A stretch of DNA of 64,000 nucleotides from Petrimonas sulfuriphila (GCA_038561985.1 CP073276.1:2852001-2916000), one strand, 5' to 3'. Positions 1 to 9,397 are shown, counted from the stretch's first letter. A program made the numbers and translations. Notes: generated from the sequence alone by a model not told the origin.

Positions 1-937
1 TGAGCCCTTCGTAATAGGCAGACTCTATTGCCGGCTTTTTCTCGCTTTTGGTGGTTACCCAGTCTTCCAGGTTGTCGGCACGACTAAAAAAACGGGGCGA
101 TGGCTTTTTAAAATCTCCATTGGCCAATTTGATGAAAGCCAGAAACCCGGAGTTTTTGCCGTGCTTGAAATCGGTGTAGTTCAGCCCGAATCGTTCCATC
201 AGATGTAACGCGCGCGCTCCGGTAGATTTCAATTCACCTTCCCACGACCGGATGATCTTCAGCAATGTCTGCCGGTAATCGTTCAGCTGTTTTTTGTCTT
301 CAATTTTCAGCTTGTCGTCATTGTCCAGCAGCTTGTATTTCTCGTTGAAGAGTTGTCCGGCCAACTTGCCGATGTTTTGTTTGATGTTCCAGCTTTTCCC
401 GTCCTCAATCTGGTGTCTCATGTAATCGAGGATCCATCCGGCGAGTTCTTTGTTTTGGGGCTTGTCGAGTTCAAAGATCATCAAGTCGATAATCTGCGTC
501 AGCACAAAATTGTCGTCGAGTTCCAGTTTATACCCTCCCGACAAACCCATTTCACGCGTGAAAGCACGCAGGGTTTGTTGAAAAAAACGGTCTATGGTAC
601 TGATGGAAAAAGCGGAATAGTCGTGAAGAATACTTTCGAGGATAGTTGCGGCTCTTTCTCTGATTCTGTTTTCCGGGAGACGGAATTCTTTTTTCAGCTC
701 TTCCAAATAACTTGAGCCTTCTTCTTTTGTGAGCTTGTAGAGCTCTTCTACAACGCGTGACTTCATTTCATCCGTAGCCTTGTTGGTGAAGGTAACAGCC
801 AGGATGTGCCTGTATTGGTTTTCGGCAGAAAAAAGCAGGCGCAGGTATTCTCCGGTCAGCCGGTGTGTTTTTCCCGACCCGGCAGAAGCTTTTATGAGCA
901 GCAGGTGGTTGAAGTCAGATGACGCGCGATTTTGCAT
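1..937 (-). CDS. UvrD/RecB-like superfamily I helicase, N-terminal part (runs off window)
   Basis: My reverse-strand translation begins MQNRASSDFNHLLLIKASAG. It has a P-loop ASAGSGKT at about residues 17-24 and a UvrD-type motif AVTFTNKATDEMKSR at about 46-60, both typical of SF1A DNA helicases of the UvrD/RecB/AddA group. These use ATP to translocate on DNA during recombinational repair. About 312 residues are present and the rest lies left of base 1, so the nuclease domain expected of Bacteroidota RecB-like exonucleases cannot be checked. The start overlaps the 3' end of the SUI1-family gene by 23 bp, which suggests translational coupling. Helicase class is secure, exact family member is not. 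Confidence 0.85.
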   Translation of the reverse strand, partial: MQNRASSDFNHLLLIKASAGSGKTHRLTGEYLRLLFSAENQYRHILAVTFTNKATDEMKSRVVEELYKLTKEEGSSYLEELKKEFRLPENRIRERAATILESILHDYSAFSISTIDRFFQQTLRAFTREMGLSGGYKLELDDNFVLTQIIDLMIFELDKPQNKELAGWILDYMRHQIEDGKSWNIKQNIGKLAGQLFNEKYKLLDNDDKLKIEDKKQLNDYRQTLLKIIRSWEGELKSTGARALHLMERFGLNYTDFKHGKNSGFLAFIKLANGDFKKPSPRFFSRADNLEDWVTTKSEKKPAIESAYYEGL

Positions 938-1259
938 ATCCCTCTTTTTGCAGTATCTCGAGCACTTTTTGCCGGTGGTCGCCCTGAACGATAATCTCTC
1001 CGTCCTTGGCTGAACCACCCACACCGCATCTGGTTTTCAGCAGTTTTCCTAATGTCTCCAATGCTTCGTTTGTCCCTGCAAATCCGGTAATCAATGTAAC
1101 GGCTTTCCCTTTCCGGTTCCGTTTGTCAAGGCTCACACGCAGAAGTTGCTTCTCCTTGGGAAGAGTGATTTCCTCTTCCGCTTCCCCATCTTGATAGTGA
1201 TAATCGGGGTTGGTTGAGTAAACAATATTCAACCGCTTTTTCCAGTCGTTATCCTTCAT
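915..1259 (-). CDS. yciH: SUI1/YciH family translation factor
   Basis: A 114-residue protein with a charged N-terminal tail and a C-terminal SUI1 (eIF1-like) fold. The diagnostic stretch is LLKTRCGVGGSAKDGEIIVQ at about residues 73-92, the basic loop and strand conserved in eIF1/YciH, followed by GDHRQKVLEILQKEGY. Bacterial YciH-type proteins are linked to start-codon discrimination and stress control of translation, but the role in Bacteroidota is not established. The length is normal. It sits directly upstream of, and overlaps, the helicase gene on the same strand. Confidence 0.9.
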   Translation of the reverse strand: MKDNDWKKRLNIVYSTNPDYHYQDGEAEEEITLPKEKQLLRVSLDKRNRKGKAVTLITGFAGTNEALETLGKLLKTRCGVGGSAKDGEIIVQGDHRQKVLEILQKEGYAKSRVI

Positions 1260-1320
1260 TGTTGCCGTTGTTTATTAAACTACGAAGGTAGGAATTTTTT
1301 TTTAGTCACCGGCACAGAAT

Positions 1321-3138
1321 TCAATCCGGTTTCACTTTCAGTGATTCGATTACATTGATGATGTAGTCCCCCATCCGTTCACACTCCGAAGTAATGTCCA
1401 TATAGAACACGCCGTTCAGGTAAGAATACCGGTTTTCGTTCAGGTCTTCCACATTTTTCTGTTTCAGTGTGTTTCGCTTGTTATTGATGGTGCTTTCTAT
1501 GCTTTGGCTTTCGTGCAGCTCTTTTTCCGAAATCTGCTGGTTCTTCAGAACCAGCTGCATGTTCTCGTATGCCTTATCCAGCAATCCATACATCGAGTTG
1601 ATGTTGGTAAGGATGTTCTCTTCAAAAACAACGTTTGCTTCCATCTTCCGTTTCAGGTGGCGGCCGATGTTACAGCACGAATCCGCAATACTTTCTATTT
1701 CCGTTACGGCACGAAGAATGGCACGAATATGTTCTTTACTCTGGTGGCTAAGCCTTCCTTCGGAAACCTTGCTTAGATAGGATCCAATTTCAACTTCCAT
1801 CTGGTCGCAGATATCTTCATATTTCTCCAACCGGTTGTATAGCTTCAGGAATTTCTTGTCGTTGTGGTCCATGTTGGTCATCTTCTTGACAAATCCAAAC
1901 ATCTTCCGTGCCCGCTTGGCATACACCTCCGTCTCTTTTTCGGCTTGCAGGATAGAGAGCTCTGCCGTGGATAAGATTCCCGTGGAAATGTACTGAAGAA
2001 CAAATTCTTCATCGTCTTCCTCTCCGGCTTTCGGACGAACAACGTTGATGCATATTTTTTCGTATACCTTTACAAACCAGATCATCAATGATACGTTGCA
2101 AATGTTGAACAACGTGTGAAAAAGCGACAATCCGTATGAGGTAGCTCCCTGGTAACTGAGGTACATGTTCTGTTTGGACACCAGGTCCGCAGAAAGTTCC
2201 GATTTTGAAAGTGTTGTTATCTGTGTATACTCTTCGGGAGAGAGGGATGAGATAAACGCCGACATTTCAGCCGGATTGGCCGGCCCGAAAGAGGTTACCA
2301 GCCCTTCCACCATATTTACGAAATACTTGAATACAAACAACATCCAGATGACACCCAGCACATTGAACATGAAATGGGCGAAGGCGGCTCTTTTTGCCGA
2401 CAGGTTTGCCGGAATGGCTGCCAGGTTTGCCGTAATGGTGGTGCCGATGTTTTCACCCATAATCATTGCTGCCGCAGCCGGGAAATCGATCCATCCCTTT
2501 GTTGCCATAATCAGGGTAAGGGCCACGGTTGCACTCGACGACTGCACAAGGATGGTCAAAACAGATCCTATCAGCAGAAAAATAAGAACCGATCCGATAC
2601 CCATGTCGGAGAAGTTTTGTACGAACGACAGCACTTCGGGATTGTTCTGAAGGTCAGGCATTGCGCTTTTCAGGAAATCGAGGCCCATAAAAAGAAATGC
2701 AAAACCAAAGATGAATTCGCCGGTAGATTTGTTTTTGCTTTTCGATGAGAAAATCAAGGGGAGGGCAATCCCCATCAACGGGATGGATAAAGCGCTGATG
2801 GAAAATTTCCCGAATCCAAACAGAGAAATTATCCACGCCGTAACCGTTGTCCCGATGTTGGCTCCCATGATAACACCGATGGATTGGACCAAGCTCAGCA
2901 ATCCGGCATTAACAAAACTCACCACCATAACCGTAGTGGCTGACGAAGATTGGATGAGTGCGGTGATCAGGACACCCGTTAAAACACCCATGACGCGGTT
3001 TTTTGTCATCGCTGACAAAATTGTTCTGAGCTTATTTCCTGCCAGTTTTTGCAGGCCTTCGCTCATAATCTTCATGCCGTAAAGGAAGAGAGCAAGTGAG
3101 CCTATAAGCTTTAAAAAGTCGAAGAAACTGTAGTCCAT
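1321..3138 (-). CDS. Na/Pi cotransporter family protein with PhoU-like C-terminus
   Basis: About 605 residues. The N-terminal half holds two Na/Pi cotransporter repeats, each with a QSSSA signature (TALIQSSSATTVM and TILVQSSSATVAL), glycine-rich re-entrant segments such as MGANIGTTVTAWI and MGENIGTTITANL, and about eight membrane segments. The C-terminal part, from about residue 390, is a charged helical PhoU-like domain. The family imports phosphate with sodium, and the PhoU-like part probably regulates it. The frame opens upstream at 3168, but I choose the ATG at 3138 because a good promoter (boxes 3193-3196 and 3166-3173) places transcription start downstream of 3168 and because the protein then begins MDYSFFDFLKLIG. 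Confidence 0.9.
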   Translation of the reverse strand: MDYSFFDFLKLIGSLALFLYGMKIMSEGLQKLAGNKLRTILSAMTKNRVMGVLTGVLITALIQSSSATTVMVVSFVNAGLLSLVQSIGVIMGANIGTTVTAWIISLFGFGKFSISALSIPLMGIALPLIFSSKSKNKSTGEFIFGFAFLFMGLDFLKSAMPDLQNNPEVLSFVQNFSDMGIGSVLIFLLIGSVLTILVQSSSATVALTLIMATKGWIDFPAAAAMIMGENIGTTITANLAAIPANLSAKRAAFAHFMFNVLGVIWMLFVFKYFVNMVEGLVTSFGPANPAEMSAFISSLSPEEYTQITTLSKSELSADLVSKQNMYLSYQGATSYGLSLFHTLFNICNVSLMIWFVKVYEKICINVVRPKAGEEDDEEFVLQYISTGILSTAELSILQAEKETEVYAKRARKMFGFVKKMTNMDHNDKKFLKLYNRLEKYEDICDQMEVEIGSYLSKVSEGRLSHQSKEHIRAILRAVTEIESIADSCCNIGRHLKRKMEANVVFEENILTNINSMYGLLDKAYENMQLVLKNQQISEKELHESQSIESTINNKRNTLKQKNVEDLNENRYSYLNGVFYMDITSECERMGDYIINVIESLKVKPD

Positions 3139-3165
3139 TTTCCAAAAATAGCGTATATTAGCGTG

Positions 3166-3196
3166 CAAATATAGCTAAAATAGGCTTGATTGCAAA
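3166..3196 (-). promoter_or_regulatory. Bacteroidota promoter for the Na/Pi cotransporter
   Basis: On the minus strand a -33 box TTTG (3196-3193) is followed after exactly 19 bases by a -7 box TATATTTG (3173-3166). This matches the Bacteroidota consensus TTTG-N19-TAnnTTTG. The transcript would start near 3160, just upstream of the chosen ATG at 3138. Confidence 0.7.
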
Positions 3197-3223
3197 TATT
3201 TGTGAAAATTAATTGAAAAAAAC

Positions 3224-4894
3224 ATGACTGATACTGTTCGTATTCATTGCCTTAACACCAATGAATACAAGGATGTTAGGGTGGGTTCTTCCTTGGAAGA
3301 ACTGATCGAAGTGTTCGGAGTGAAAAAACCATACCTCATTGCGAATGCAAAAGTGAACAATAAAACAGAATCGCTGACATACCAGGTCTACCGTCCACGT
3401 AGGGTGGAGTACGTCGACATCAGTGACTCTTCGGCCATGCGGACATACGTCCGCTCGTTGTGCTTCGTGCTGTCGAAAGCCGTTGACGACACTTTGCCGG
3501 ATGCGGAAGTGTACATTGAACACGCCGTTTCGAGGGGATACTATTTCCACATAGAGAGCAACGTGGAGGTAGGAGAAAAGGAGCTGATGGCGGTCAAAAA
3601 ACGGATGCAGGAAATTATCGATGCCGATATTCCGTTTATTCAAGTGGAAGAAGAGATTGCGGAAGTGGTAAAGCTGTTCCGCGAAAACGGAATGAAAGAC
3701 AAAGCGCTATTGCTTGAGACTTCTGATGATTTGTTGTATGCACGTTACTCAAAACTGGACAATTATATCGATTATTATTACGGTTGTCTGCTGCCTTCAT
3801 CGGCCTATCTTCATTTGTTTGATGTTGTTCCCTATAACGGCGGCTTTTTGCTTGTGGTGCCTAACAGGCAAAATCCGGTTGAGCTGGAGCCGGTCATCCC
3901 GCAGCAGAAGTTGCTGAAGGTTTATAGGGAGCATCTCGAGTTTCTGAAGATAAGTAAGCTGGATAATGTGGGCGATTTGAACAAGGCTATCCGAACAAAT
4001 AAAATTTCAGAGATTATTCAGGTTTCGGAAGCTTACCAGGCGAATGAAATTGCCGATATTGCCAAAGAAATTACAGAAAGATACAACGATGGTTTGCGGG
4101 TTGTACTGATCTCGGGGCCGTCATCGTCTGGAAAAACAACCTTCAGGAAGCGGCTGGAAGTACAGCTTTATGTGAACAGGCTGAAGCCGGTGGGTATCTC
4201 ACTTGATGATTATTTTATCGACCGCGACCTGACTCCGCTTGATGAGTTTGGCGAAAAAGATTACGAATCGCTTTACGCTATTGACCTGGATCTTTTTGAA
4301 AATCAGATCATAACACTGCTTAATGAGGAGGAGATTGAGTTGCCATCGTACAATTTTGTGACCGGGAAAAGAGAGTTCAGGAACCGTCGTCTCGTTATGG
4401 ATAAAAAAAGTGTGCTGATCGTTGAGGGGATCCATGCGCTCAATCCCAAGCTGACGGAACACATTGCTCGCGATAAAAAGTATATGATCTATGTTTCGGC
4501 GCTCACCTCCATCTCGCTGGACAACCACAACTGGATCCCGCCTGCGGACAACCGGCTGTTGCGAAGGATTGTCCGTGACAACCGGTACCGCGGATATTCT
4601 GCTCGAGATACCATTTCGCGGTGGGACAGCGTTCGCCGGGGCGAAGAGAAGTGGATTTTTCCGTATCAGGAGAACGCCGACGTGATGTTCAACTCGGCCA
4701 TGATCTACGAGCTGGCCGCCATCCGTCGCCATGCCGAGCCGGTTTTGCAACAGGTTCCCCGTGTGGTGGAAGAATATTCCGAAGCTTATCGCTTACTGAA
4801 GTTTTTGCGTTATTTCAATTATATTGCCGACAGGGAATTGCCGCCCACTTCCCTGCTGAGGGAGTTTTTGGGAGGGAGTAGTTTCCGGTATTAA
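3224..4894 (+). CDS. Nucleoside (uridine-type) kinase with threonyl-tRNA synthetase-like N-terminal domains
   Basis: A 556-residue protein. The N-terminus (about 1-60) is TGS-like. Residues about 60-200 resemble the second additional domain of threonyl-tRNA synthetase. The C-terminal part is a uridine kinase/phosphoribulokinase-type P-loop kinase with GPSSSGKTT at 298-306, followed by VGISLDDYFIDRD, IVEGIHALNP and RRIVRDNRYRG. This architecture is common in Bacteroidota, where it is annotated as nucleoside kinase; the natural substrate is not fixed by sequence. The gene starts 85 bp from the divergent cotransporter gene and is followed 12 bp later by mnmE, so the two may be co-transcribed. 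Confidence 0.88.
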   Translation: MTDTVRIHCLNTNEYKDVRVGSSLEELIEVFGVKKPYLIANAKVNNKTESLTYQVYRPRRVEYVDISDSSAMRTYVRSLCFVLSKAVDDTLPDAEVYIEHAVSRGYYFHIESNVEVGEKELMAVKKRMQEIIDADIPFIQVEEEIAEVVKLFRENGMKDKALLLETSDDLLYARYSKLDNYIDYYYGCLLPSSAYLHLFDVVPYNGGFLLVVPNRQNPVELEPVIPQQKLLKVYREHLEFLKISKLDNVGDLNKAIRTNKISEIIQVSEAYQANEIADIAKEITERYNDGLRVVLISGPSSSGKTTFRKRLEVQLYVNRLKPVGISLDDYFIDRDLTPLDEFGEKDYESLYAIDLDLFENQIITLLNEEEIELPSYNFVTGKREFRNRRLVMDKKSVLIVEGIHALNPKLTEHIARDKKYMIYVSALTSISLDNHNWIPPADNRLLRRIVRDNRYRGYSARDTISRWDSVRRGEEKWIFPYQENADVMFNSAMIYELAAIRRHAEPVLQQVPRVVEEYSEAYRLLKFLRYFNYIADRELPPTSLLREFLGGSSFRY

Positions 4895-4906
4895 TTCACA
4901 ACGCAT

Positions 4907-6292
4907 ATGAATGATATTATCTGTGCGGTATCCACTCCGCCCGGGATGGGTGCGATAGCCGTTATCCGCTTATCGGGAGAGGGATCTATTGCTGTGACCG
5001 ATACCCTTTTTGTTTCGCCATCCGGTAAAAAACTGGCTGGGGCAAAGGCAAACACGGTACTTTTCGGACAGATCGTGTTCAACAACGAAGTTACGGATGA
5101 GGTACTTGTTACCGTCTTTCGTGCTCCGCATTCGTTTACAGGTGAGGAGAGCGTGGAGATCTCGTGCCACGGTTCGGTATACATCCAGCAGAAGATTGTG
5201 GAGGCACTGATTGCCCGGGGTGTCCGCTTGGCACAGCCAGGCGAGTTTACACGCCGTGCGTTCGGAAACGGTAAATTCGACCTGAGCCAGGCAGAAGCGG
5301 TAGCTGATCTGATTGCCTCCGCATCGCAGGCTTCGCACCGTGTGGCCATGAACCAGATGCGCGGCGGGTTTGCCGGAAAACTGACGGAGTTACGGGATAA
5401 GTTGTTGCAGTTTGTGTCGTTGGTCGAGCTCGAACTGGATTTTCCGGAAGAGGATGTGGAGTTTGCCAACCGGCAGAAACTTTACGAACTGACGGAGGAG
5501 ATTGAACGGGAGATTGATAAGCTGGCTCGTTCGTTTCAGTTGGGGAATGCGATTAAGAACGGTATTCCTGTTGCCATTATCGGAGAGACCAATGCCGGAA
5601 AATCCACGTTGCTGAACCTGCTGTTAAACGAAGAAAAAGCCATTGTTTCCGATATCCACGGCACCACGCGTGACGTGATTGAAGATACCGTAAACATCAG
5701 TGGAGTCTCTTTCCGGTTTATCGATACCGCAGGTATCCGTCACACTACCGATACCATTGAGACGATGGGGATCGAACGCACTTTTCAAAAAATCGGGCAG
5801 GCCTCCATTGTGTTGTGGATGATTGATCTAACTACTCCCGTGGAGAAAATAGAGTCGCTTGCCGAATCCATTGTCCCCAAACTTGCTGACAAGCATGTGT
5901 TGCTGTTGTTCAACAAAGCCGATCTCTTGCCAGATGCCGAACGGGTCGAAAAAGAACATATCCTGCCTGAACTGAAGGCCGAGCGCCTGTTTATATCGGC
6001 AAAGAAACAACAGAATACCGATGTTTTGCAGCAGCTGCTGTTAAAAGCGGCGGCTATCCCGCAAATAGGCGAACATGATGTGATTGTGACTAACCTGCGC
6101 CACTACGAGGCATTGGTAAAAGCGCTGGAAGCCGTCCGCCGGGTTAAAGAGGGACTGGAGATCGGTATCTCCAGCGATTTTATATCACAGGATATCCGTG
6201 AGTGCATGTTCTACCTCGGGGAAATTACCGGGCAAATATCCACCGATGAAATTCTGGGAAACATCTTTAGCAAGTTCTGTATCGGAAAGTGA
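4907..6292 (+). CDS. mnmE: tRNA modification GTPase MnmE
   Basis: A 461-residue protein of normal family length. It opens with the formyl-THF-binding domain (MNDIICAVSTPPGMGAIAVI), followed by a helical domain with an inserted G domain: Walker A GETNAGKST at 226-234, DTAGI, and NKAD. It ends in the invariant C-terminal CIGK, whose cysteine is the family hallmark. With MnmG it forms the cmnm5/nm5 modification of wobble uridine 34 of tRNAs in the cytoplasm. All key motifs are intact. It is the last gene of the conserved block before the AT-rich region. Confidence 0.97.
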   Translation: MNDIICAVSTPPGMGAIAVIRLSGEGSIAVTDTLFVSPSGKKLAGAKANTVLFGQIVFNNEVTDEVLVTVFRAPHSFTGEESVEISCHGSVYIQQKIVEALIARGVRLAQPGEFTRRAFGNGKFDLSQAEAVADLIASASQASHRVAMNQMRGGFAGKLTELRDKLLQFVSLVELELDFPEEDVEFANRQKLYELTEEIEREIDKLARSFQLGNAIKNGIPVAIIGETNAGKSTLLNLLLNEEKAIVSDIHGTTRDVIEDTVNISGVSFRFIDTAGIRHTTDTIETMGIERTFQKIGQASIVLWMIDLTTPVEKIESLAESIVPKLADKHVLLLFNKADLLPDAERVEKEHILPELKAERLFISAKKQQNTDVLQQLLLKAAAIPQIGEHDVIVTNLRHYEALVKALEAVRRVKEGLEIGISSDFISQDIRECMFYLGEITGQISTDEILGNIFSKFCIGK

Positions 6293-6657
6293 TTTGCTTT
6301 CATAACTGTATAGTTTACAATTCTTTAAATTATAATAATAAGCTTCTTAGTGTTACTTTATATATACTTTGCAATACTTAGTTATCTTTTTCTTGTTACT
6401 ATTTTTGTTACTCTCGTTGTCATTAGTATGATTTATTCTGTCCTTTATGGTCACTAGTCGAAATTACTACTGCTAAATACTGGTAATTACTGCTAAATAC
6501 TAACAAATACTGAACAAAAACGGCCGATGTTTCTCCAGTCGATTTTATTTTTTTATTTGGTCTGAAAAATAGTATATTTACAAATTCAAAAAAATTCATT
6601 TTGTTGATAAATCTTTTAATTCAAGTAGTACTAACCTCTAAAAAGTAATTAAGATTT
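6293..6657. other. AT-rich intergenic region, no gene seen
   Basis: No supported coding sequence lies here. The stretch is AT-rich and carries a 13-base direct repeat ACTGCTAAATACT at 6469-6481 and 6489-6501. A weak 5-bp hairpin GAAAG/CTTTC lies directly at the mnmE stop codon without a convincing T-run. I see no promoter that I would defend. Confidence 0.4.
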
Positions 6658-7412
6658 ATGTAAAAGGTCATTTTGTTTTTAACAATGATTATTTTGTTGA
6701 GTTCCTGTAATTTTGGCGCAAAAAACTATCATAATGGAACCTATGCACTGAAAATAACCATGTTTGGAATTAATGTAAATACTGATGATATTTTTGATGG
6801 GAATAAATATAATAATAAATGAAAATAAAATTTTGATTTTTAATAATGAGTTAAATTGTAAGCAGTTCCCTGATAGAATTGAAGTTAACGATGGAGAAAA
6901 AAATATTATATTAAGAATATCAGAAGAGCGCGAAATTATTTTGCCCGTTGCTATGAATGCTCGATACGCAAAAATATCCCATAACACAGATTTTATCCTA
7001 AAACAAAAGTAGAAAATAATAAAAATAATGCTCCAATTGGAACTGCTCCAGCAAATACTCCAAAAATCCAGTTTGAATTATCAAATAATGAAAATGTTGA
7101 ATATAATTACACCTTGATAAAGGATATGCAAGAAATTGATGGAAATAACATTATTGTTGCAGATTTTATTCAAATGGATTAAGTTACAGGTGATGCAAAA
7201 AATGAAAATCCAAAATTAAGAACGTTCAAGCTATCAGAGGATTGCAAAATTGAAGATTGTATTACAAATCAAGGAATTATTAATGTTGACAATATATAAT
7301 GGATTACAAATCTGAAATTATTACAAATAATAGTCAAGCTTTTGAAAAAACTTGTGTAATGATATTAAAAGATAACGAAATTGTATGGTTGAATCTATTT
7401 TGCATAAGTTAA
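6658..7412 (+). pseudogene. Decayed lipoprotein gene
   Basis: The region reads as one degraded gene. ATG at 6658 is followed at once by TAA, then in the same frame KVILFLTMIILLSSCNFGAK, a clear lipoprotein signal peptide with lipobox LSSC. The first codons were probably ATG-AAA-AAG. The frame is lost near 6805-6820 and continues in another frame (ELNCKQFPDRIEVNDGEKNI) to a stop near 7012. It resumes in a third frame (NNAPIGTAPANTPKIQFELS), then has stops near 7182 and 7297 and ends with a segment closing IVWLNLFCIS at 7412. The several frame changes and stops each join similar asparagine-rich sequence. I do not recognise the family. Confidence 0.6.
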
Positions 7413-7440
7413 TAGTTGGCATCCCAATTAAAAAAATATT

Positions 7441-8580
7441 ATGAATAGGAAAAATAACCATTTAACGCCTGAAAGAATTACTAAACTATCAAGATGCGAA
7501 ATATTTGTATTTGGCAGTAATGTTCAAGGTGAACATATGGGAGGTGCTGCCAAAATTGCATATGAAAAGTTTGGTGCTGAGTGGGGAGTTGGAGATGGCC
7601 CAACTGGTAGATGCTATGCTATTCCTACGATGCATGGAGGTCTAGAAGATATCCGTCCTTATGCAGAAAAATTTATTGAATATGCAAAAGAACATCCACG
7701 AAATCGCTTTCTTCTTACACGTGTCGGATGTGGTATAGCAGGATTTAAAGATATCGATATGTCACAACTTTTTAGGAAAGCAGTAGATATTCCAAATATA
7801 GCTGTCCCTAAAGAATGGTTGCCCGGAATGTTAATTGACACATATTTAGGAATTGATACTCCAAAAGAACGAGAAATATCACCAGAAACCATCACTGAAC
7901 AAACTCTAATGAAATTATGTCAAAAACATAATTACGAAATAGGTGCAGGAATTTTTGATATTTTACCAAATATAAGGGTAAGGTATGTAGAAGAAAATCA
8001 AAAATTTGGCTACAGAGAATTTGGCGATTTCTTTTTCCATAAAGAAGATTTTTATGTGTGGAGTTTAGATGACAAATGGGCAGACCAACATAATCAAGGT
8101 ATTGTATTAGATGTATTTGGTGATGAGTGTGAAGGCCGTGGATATGCACGAAAAGTTTTATTTGCGGGTGTATGCACAAACGTACGTGATATAAATAAAG
8201 AATTGATTTATACGGGTGATGTTATTAATATCATAAGAAAAGATCCAACTATAAGTGATCAGCTTGCATTGGGTACTTTTGATACCGCAGAAGAATTTGA
8301 CTATAGATTTGTACTCGATAACCATAGTTTACTTCTTTCAGACTGCATAAAACAGAATAAAAAACTTCAACGTATTGGTACAGTTTTTTTTCAGTTGAAA
8401 GATGATGAGTATCCACCTAAAACTATAAGGAATCGTACTGGACTATTCAATAGTTGGTATGATACTGGAGAAGAACACAAGCAAAAAGTCCTTATGTCTA
8501 AATATACCCCAAACTTTGATCAAGAAATATGGAAATACACTGCATTGGATTTATTAGGAGTCGAATTTAATTGGAGATAA
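7441..8580 (+). CDS. Macro-like (A1S_2505-type) domain protein, function unknown
   Basis: A 379-residue protein. The first about 110 residues (CEIFVFGSNVQGEHMGGAAK, then CYAIPTM and LLTRVGCGIAGFKDIDMSQL) match the pattern of the A1S_2505-type phage non-structural proteins. These look macro-domain-like: FVFGSN, a glycine/alanine loop, and VGCGIAG as the second nucleotide-binding loop. ADP-ribose-type ligands are therefore likely but unproven. The remaining about 260 residues carry no motif I recognise. The gene is AT-rich compared with mnmE, and the next gene follows 11 bp after the stop, so the two are probably co-transcribed. It lies between a pseudogene and a broken hipBA module, which suggests acquisition by transfer. 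Confidence 0.6.
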   Translation: MNRKNNHLTPERITKLSRCEIFVFGSNVQGEHMGGAAKIAYEKFGAEWGVGDGPTGRCYAIPTMHGGLEDIRPYAEKFIEYAKEHPRNRFLLTRVGCGIAGFKDIDMSQLFRKAVDIPNIAVPKEWLPGMLIDTYLGIDTPKEREISPETITEQTLMKLCQKHNYEIGAGIFDILPNIRVRYVEENQKFGYREFGDFFFHKEDFYVWSLDDKWADQHNQGIVLDVFGDECEGRGYARKVLFAGVCTNVRDINKELIYTGDVINIIRKDPTISDQLALGTFDTAEEFDYRFVLDNHSLLLSDCIKQNKKLQRIGTVFFQLKDDEYPPKTIRNRTGLFNSWYDTGEEHKQKVLMSKYTPNFDQEIWKYTALDLLGVEFNWR

Positions 8581-8591
8581 ATATAAATTAT

Positions 8592-9161
8592 ATGCTAATG
8601 AAAACAAATTCACAAGATGTAAAAGCGCGTTTATGTGCGATTGGTGAGAGTAATGTTCTATCAATACTATTACAAAAGGGTTGGGATGCATTAAACATAA
8701 ACGGAACAATTAAAAATTTTAAATCTGTTGATATAATATGTTTCAAAGAGGATTTAAATGATTGGAAGCCTTTAACTTCTTTCATTCAAGTTAAAACAAG
8801 CGTAGGGAAAAATATACCTATAGGTTTCAAAATTGAAGATTGTCTAAATAGAGATGAACTTGAGAAGAAAGTGTTAGGTCCTTATGTATTTGTTTATGTA
8901 CAAATTAAAAATGGGGTTTATGAATTTCGTTATTTTATATTATCACGAAGTCAGTTTATTGATCTTGCTAATCAGTCACATGAATATTATACGAAAGGAT
9001 ATAAAAGAGTAAAGGAGATTAATTTGGATTCCGTAGCTGGATTAAATCTTCATTGGCTCGAAGGCAAATCTGATAATGAAACTTTAAATCACAGAGCTTT
9101 TAATAATCCATTAAATGGTATTTCTTGTGAAAATAAATGGGAGAATATTTGGTTGGAATAA
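8592..9161 (+). CDS. PD-(D/E)XK-like protein of unknown function
   Basis: About 189 residues from the ATG at 8592; the frame also opens at a TTG at 8571, and an ATG at 8598 is possible. Visible features are IGESNVLSILLQKGWDALN, then SVDIICF and FIQVKTS. This order (E near the start, VDI, Q-V-K) is the usual arrangement of PD-(D/E)XK nuclease-fold proteins such as the DUF4365-like group. The catalytic set would be E of GES, D of VDI, and Q/K of QVK. No DNA-binding domain is visible. It directly follows the macro-like gene and the pair may work together, for example in defence, but that is inference. Confidence 0.55.
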   Translation: MLMKTNSQDVKARLCAIGESNVLSILLQKGWDALNINGTIKNFKSVDIICFKEDLNDWKPLTSFIQVKTSVGKNIPIGFKIEDCLNRDELEKKVLGPYVFVYVQIKNGVYEFRYFILSRSQFIDLANQSHEYYTKGYKRVKEINLDSVAGLNLHWLEGKSDNETLNHRAFNNPLNGISCENKWENIWLE

Positions 9162-9303
9162 TAATTATATATTGTTGAGATAAAATTATTTGTTACTTTT
9201 CTGTACATTTTATTCATATAACAATCTGATTTATATTATATTTCATTTTCTGCATCGGAAAATAGTGTATTGAAAATAAATATTTTTGGATAAAAAATAA
9301 TTA

Positions 9304-9396
9304 CAAAAGCATATAAATTTGATTATTTCCTTGATTTTATATGTTTTTGAATGTAATTCTATATCTTTGCATAAAATAACTGCAAAAGCATATAAT
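9304..9396. promoter_or_regulatory. hipB promoter with three operator-like repeats
   Basis: The motif CAAAAGCATATAAA occurs at 9304-9317, in inverted form (TTTTATATGTTTTTG) at 9335-9349, and again directly at 9383-9396, ending at the hipB start codon. A -7 box TATCTTTG at 9362-9369 lies between the second and third copies, so a protein bound there would cover the promoter. This fits autorepression by the downstream HTH protein, as known for HipB/HigA-type antitoxins. No good -33 box is visible at the usual distance. Confidence 0.6.
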
Positions 9397-9397
9397 T

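Noticed and set aside
353-715. A 120-codon plus-strand frame over the helicase gene
   Set aside because: It is a shadow; the minus-strand frame has the helicase P-loop and motif.
6469-6501. Short direct repeats (ACTGCTAAATACT twice) as a possible CRISPR or iteron
   Set aside because: Only two copies 20 bases apart, with no cas or rep genes nearby.
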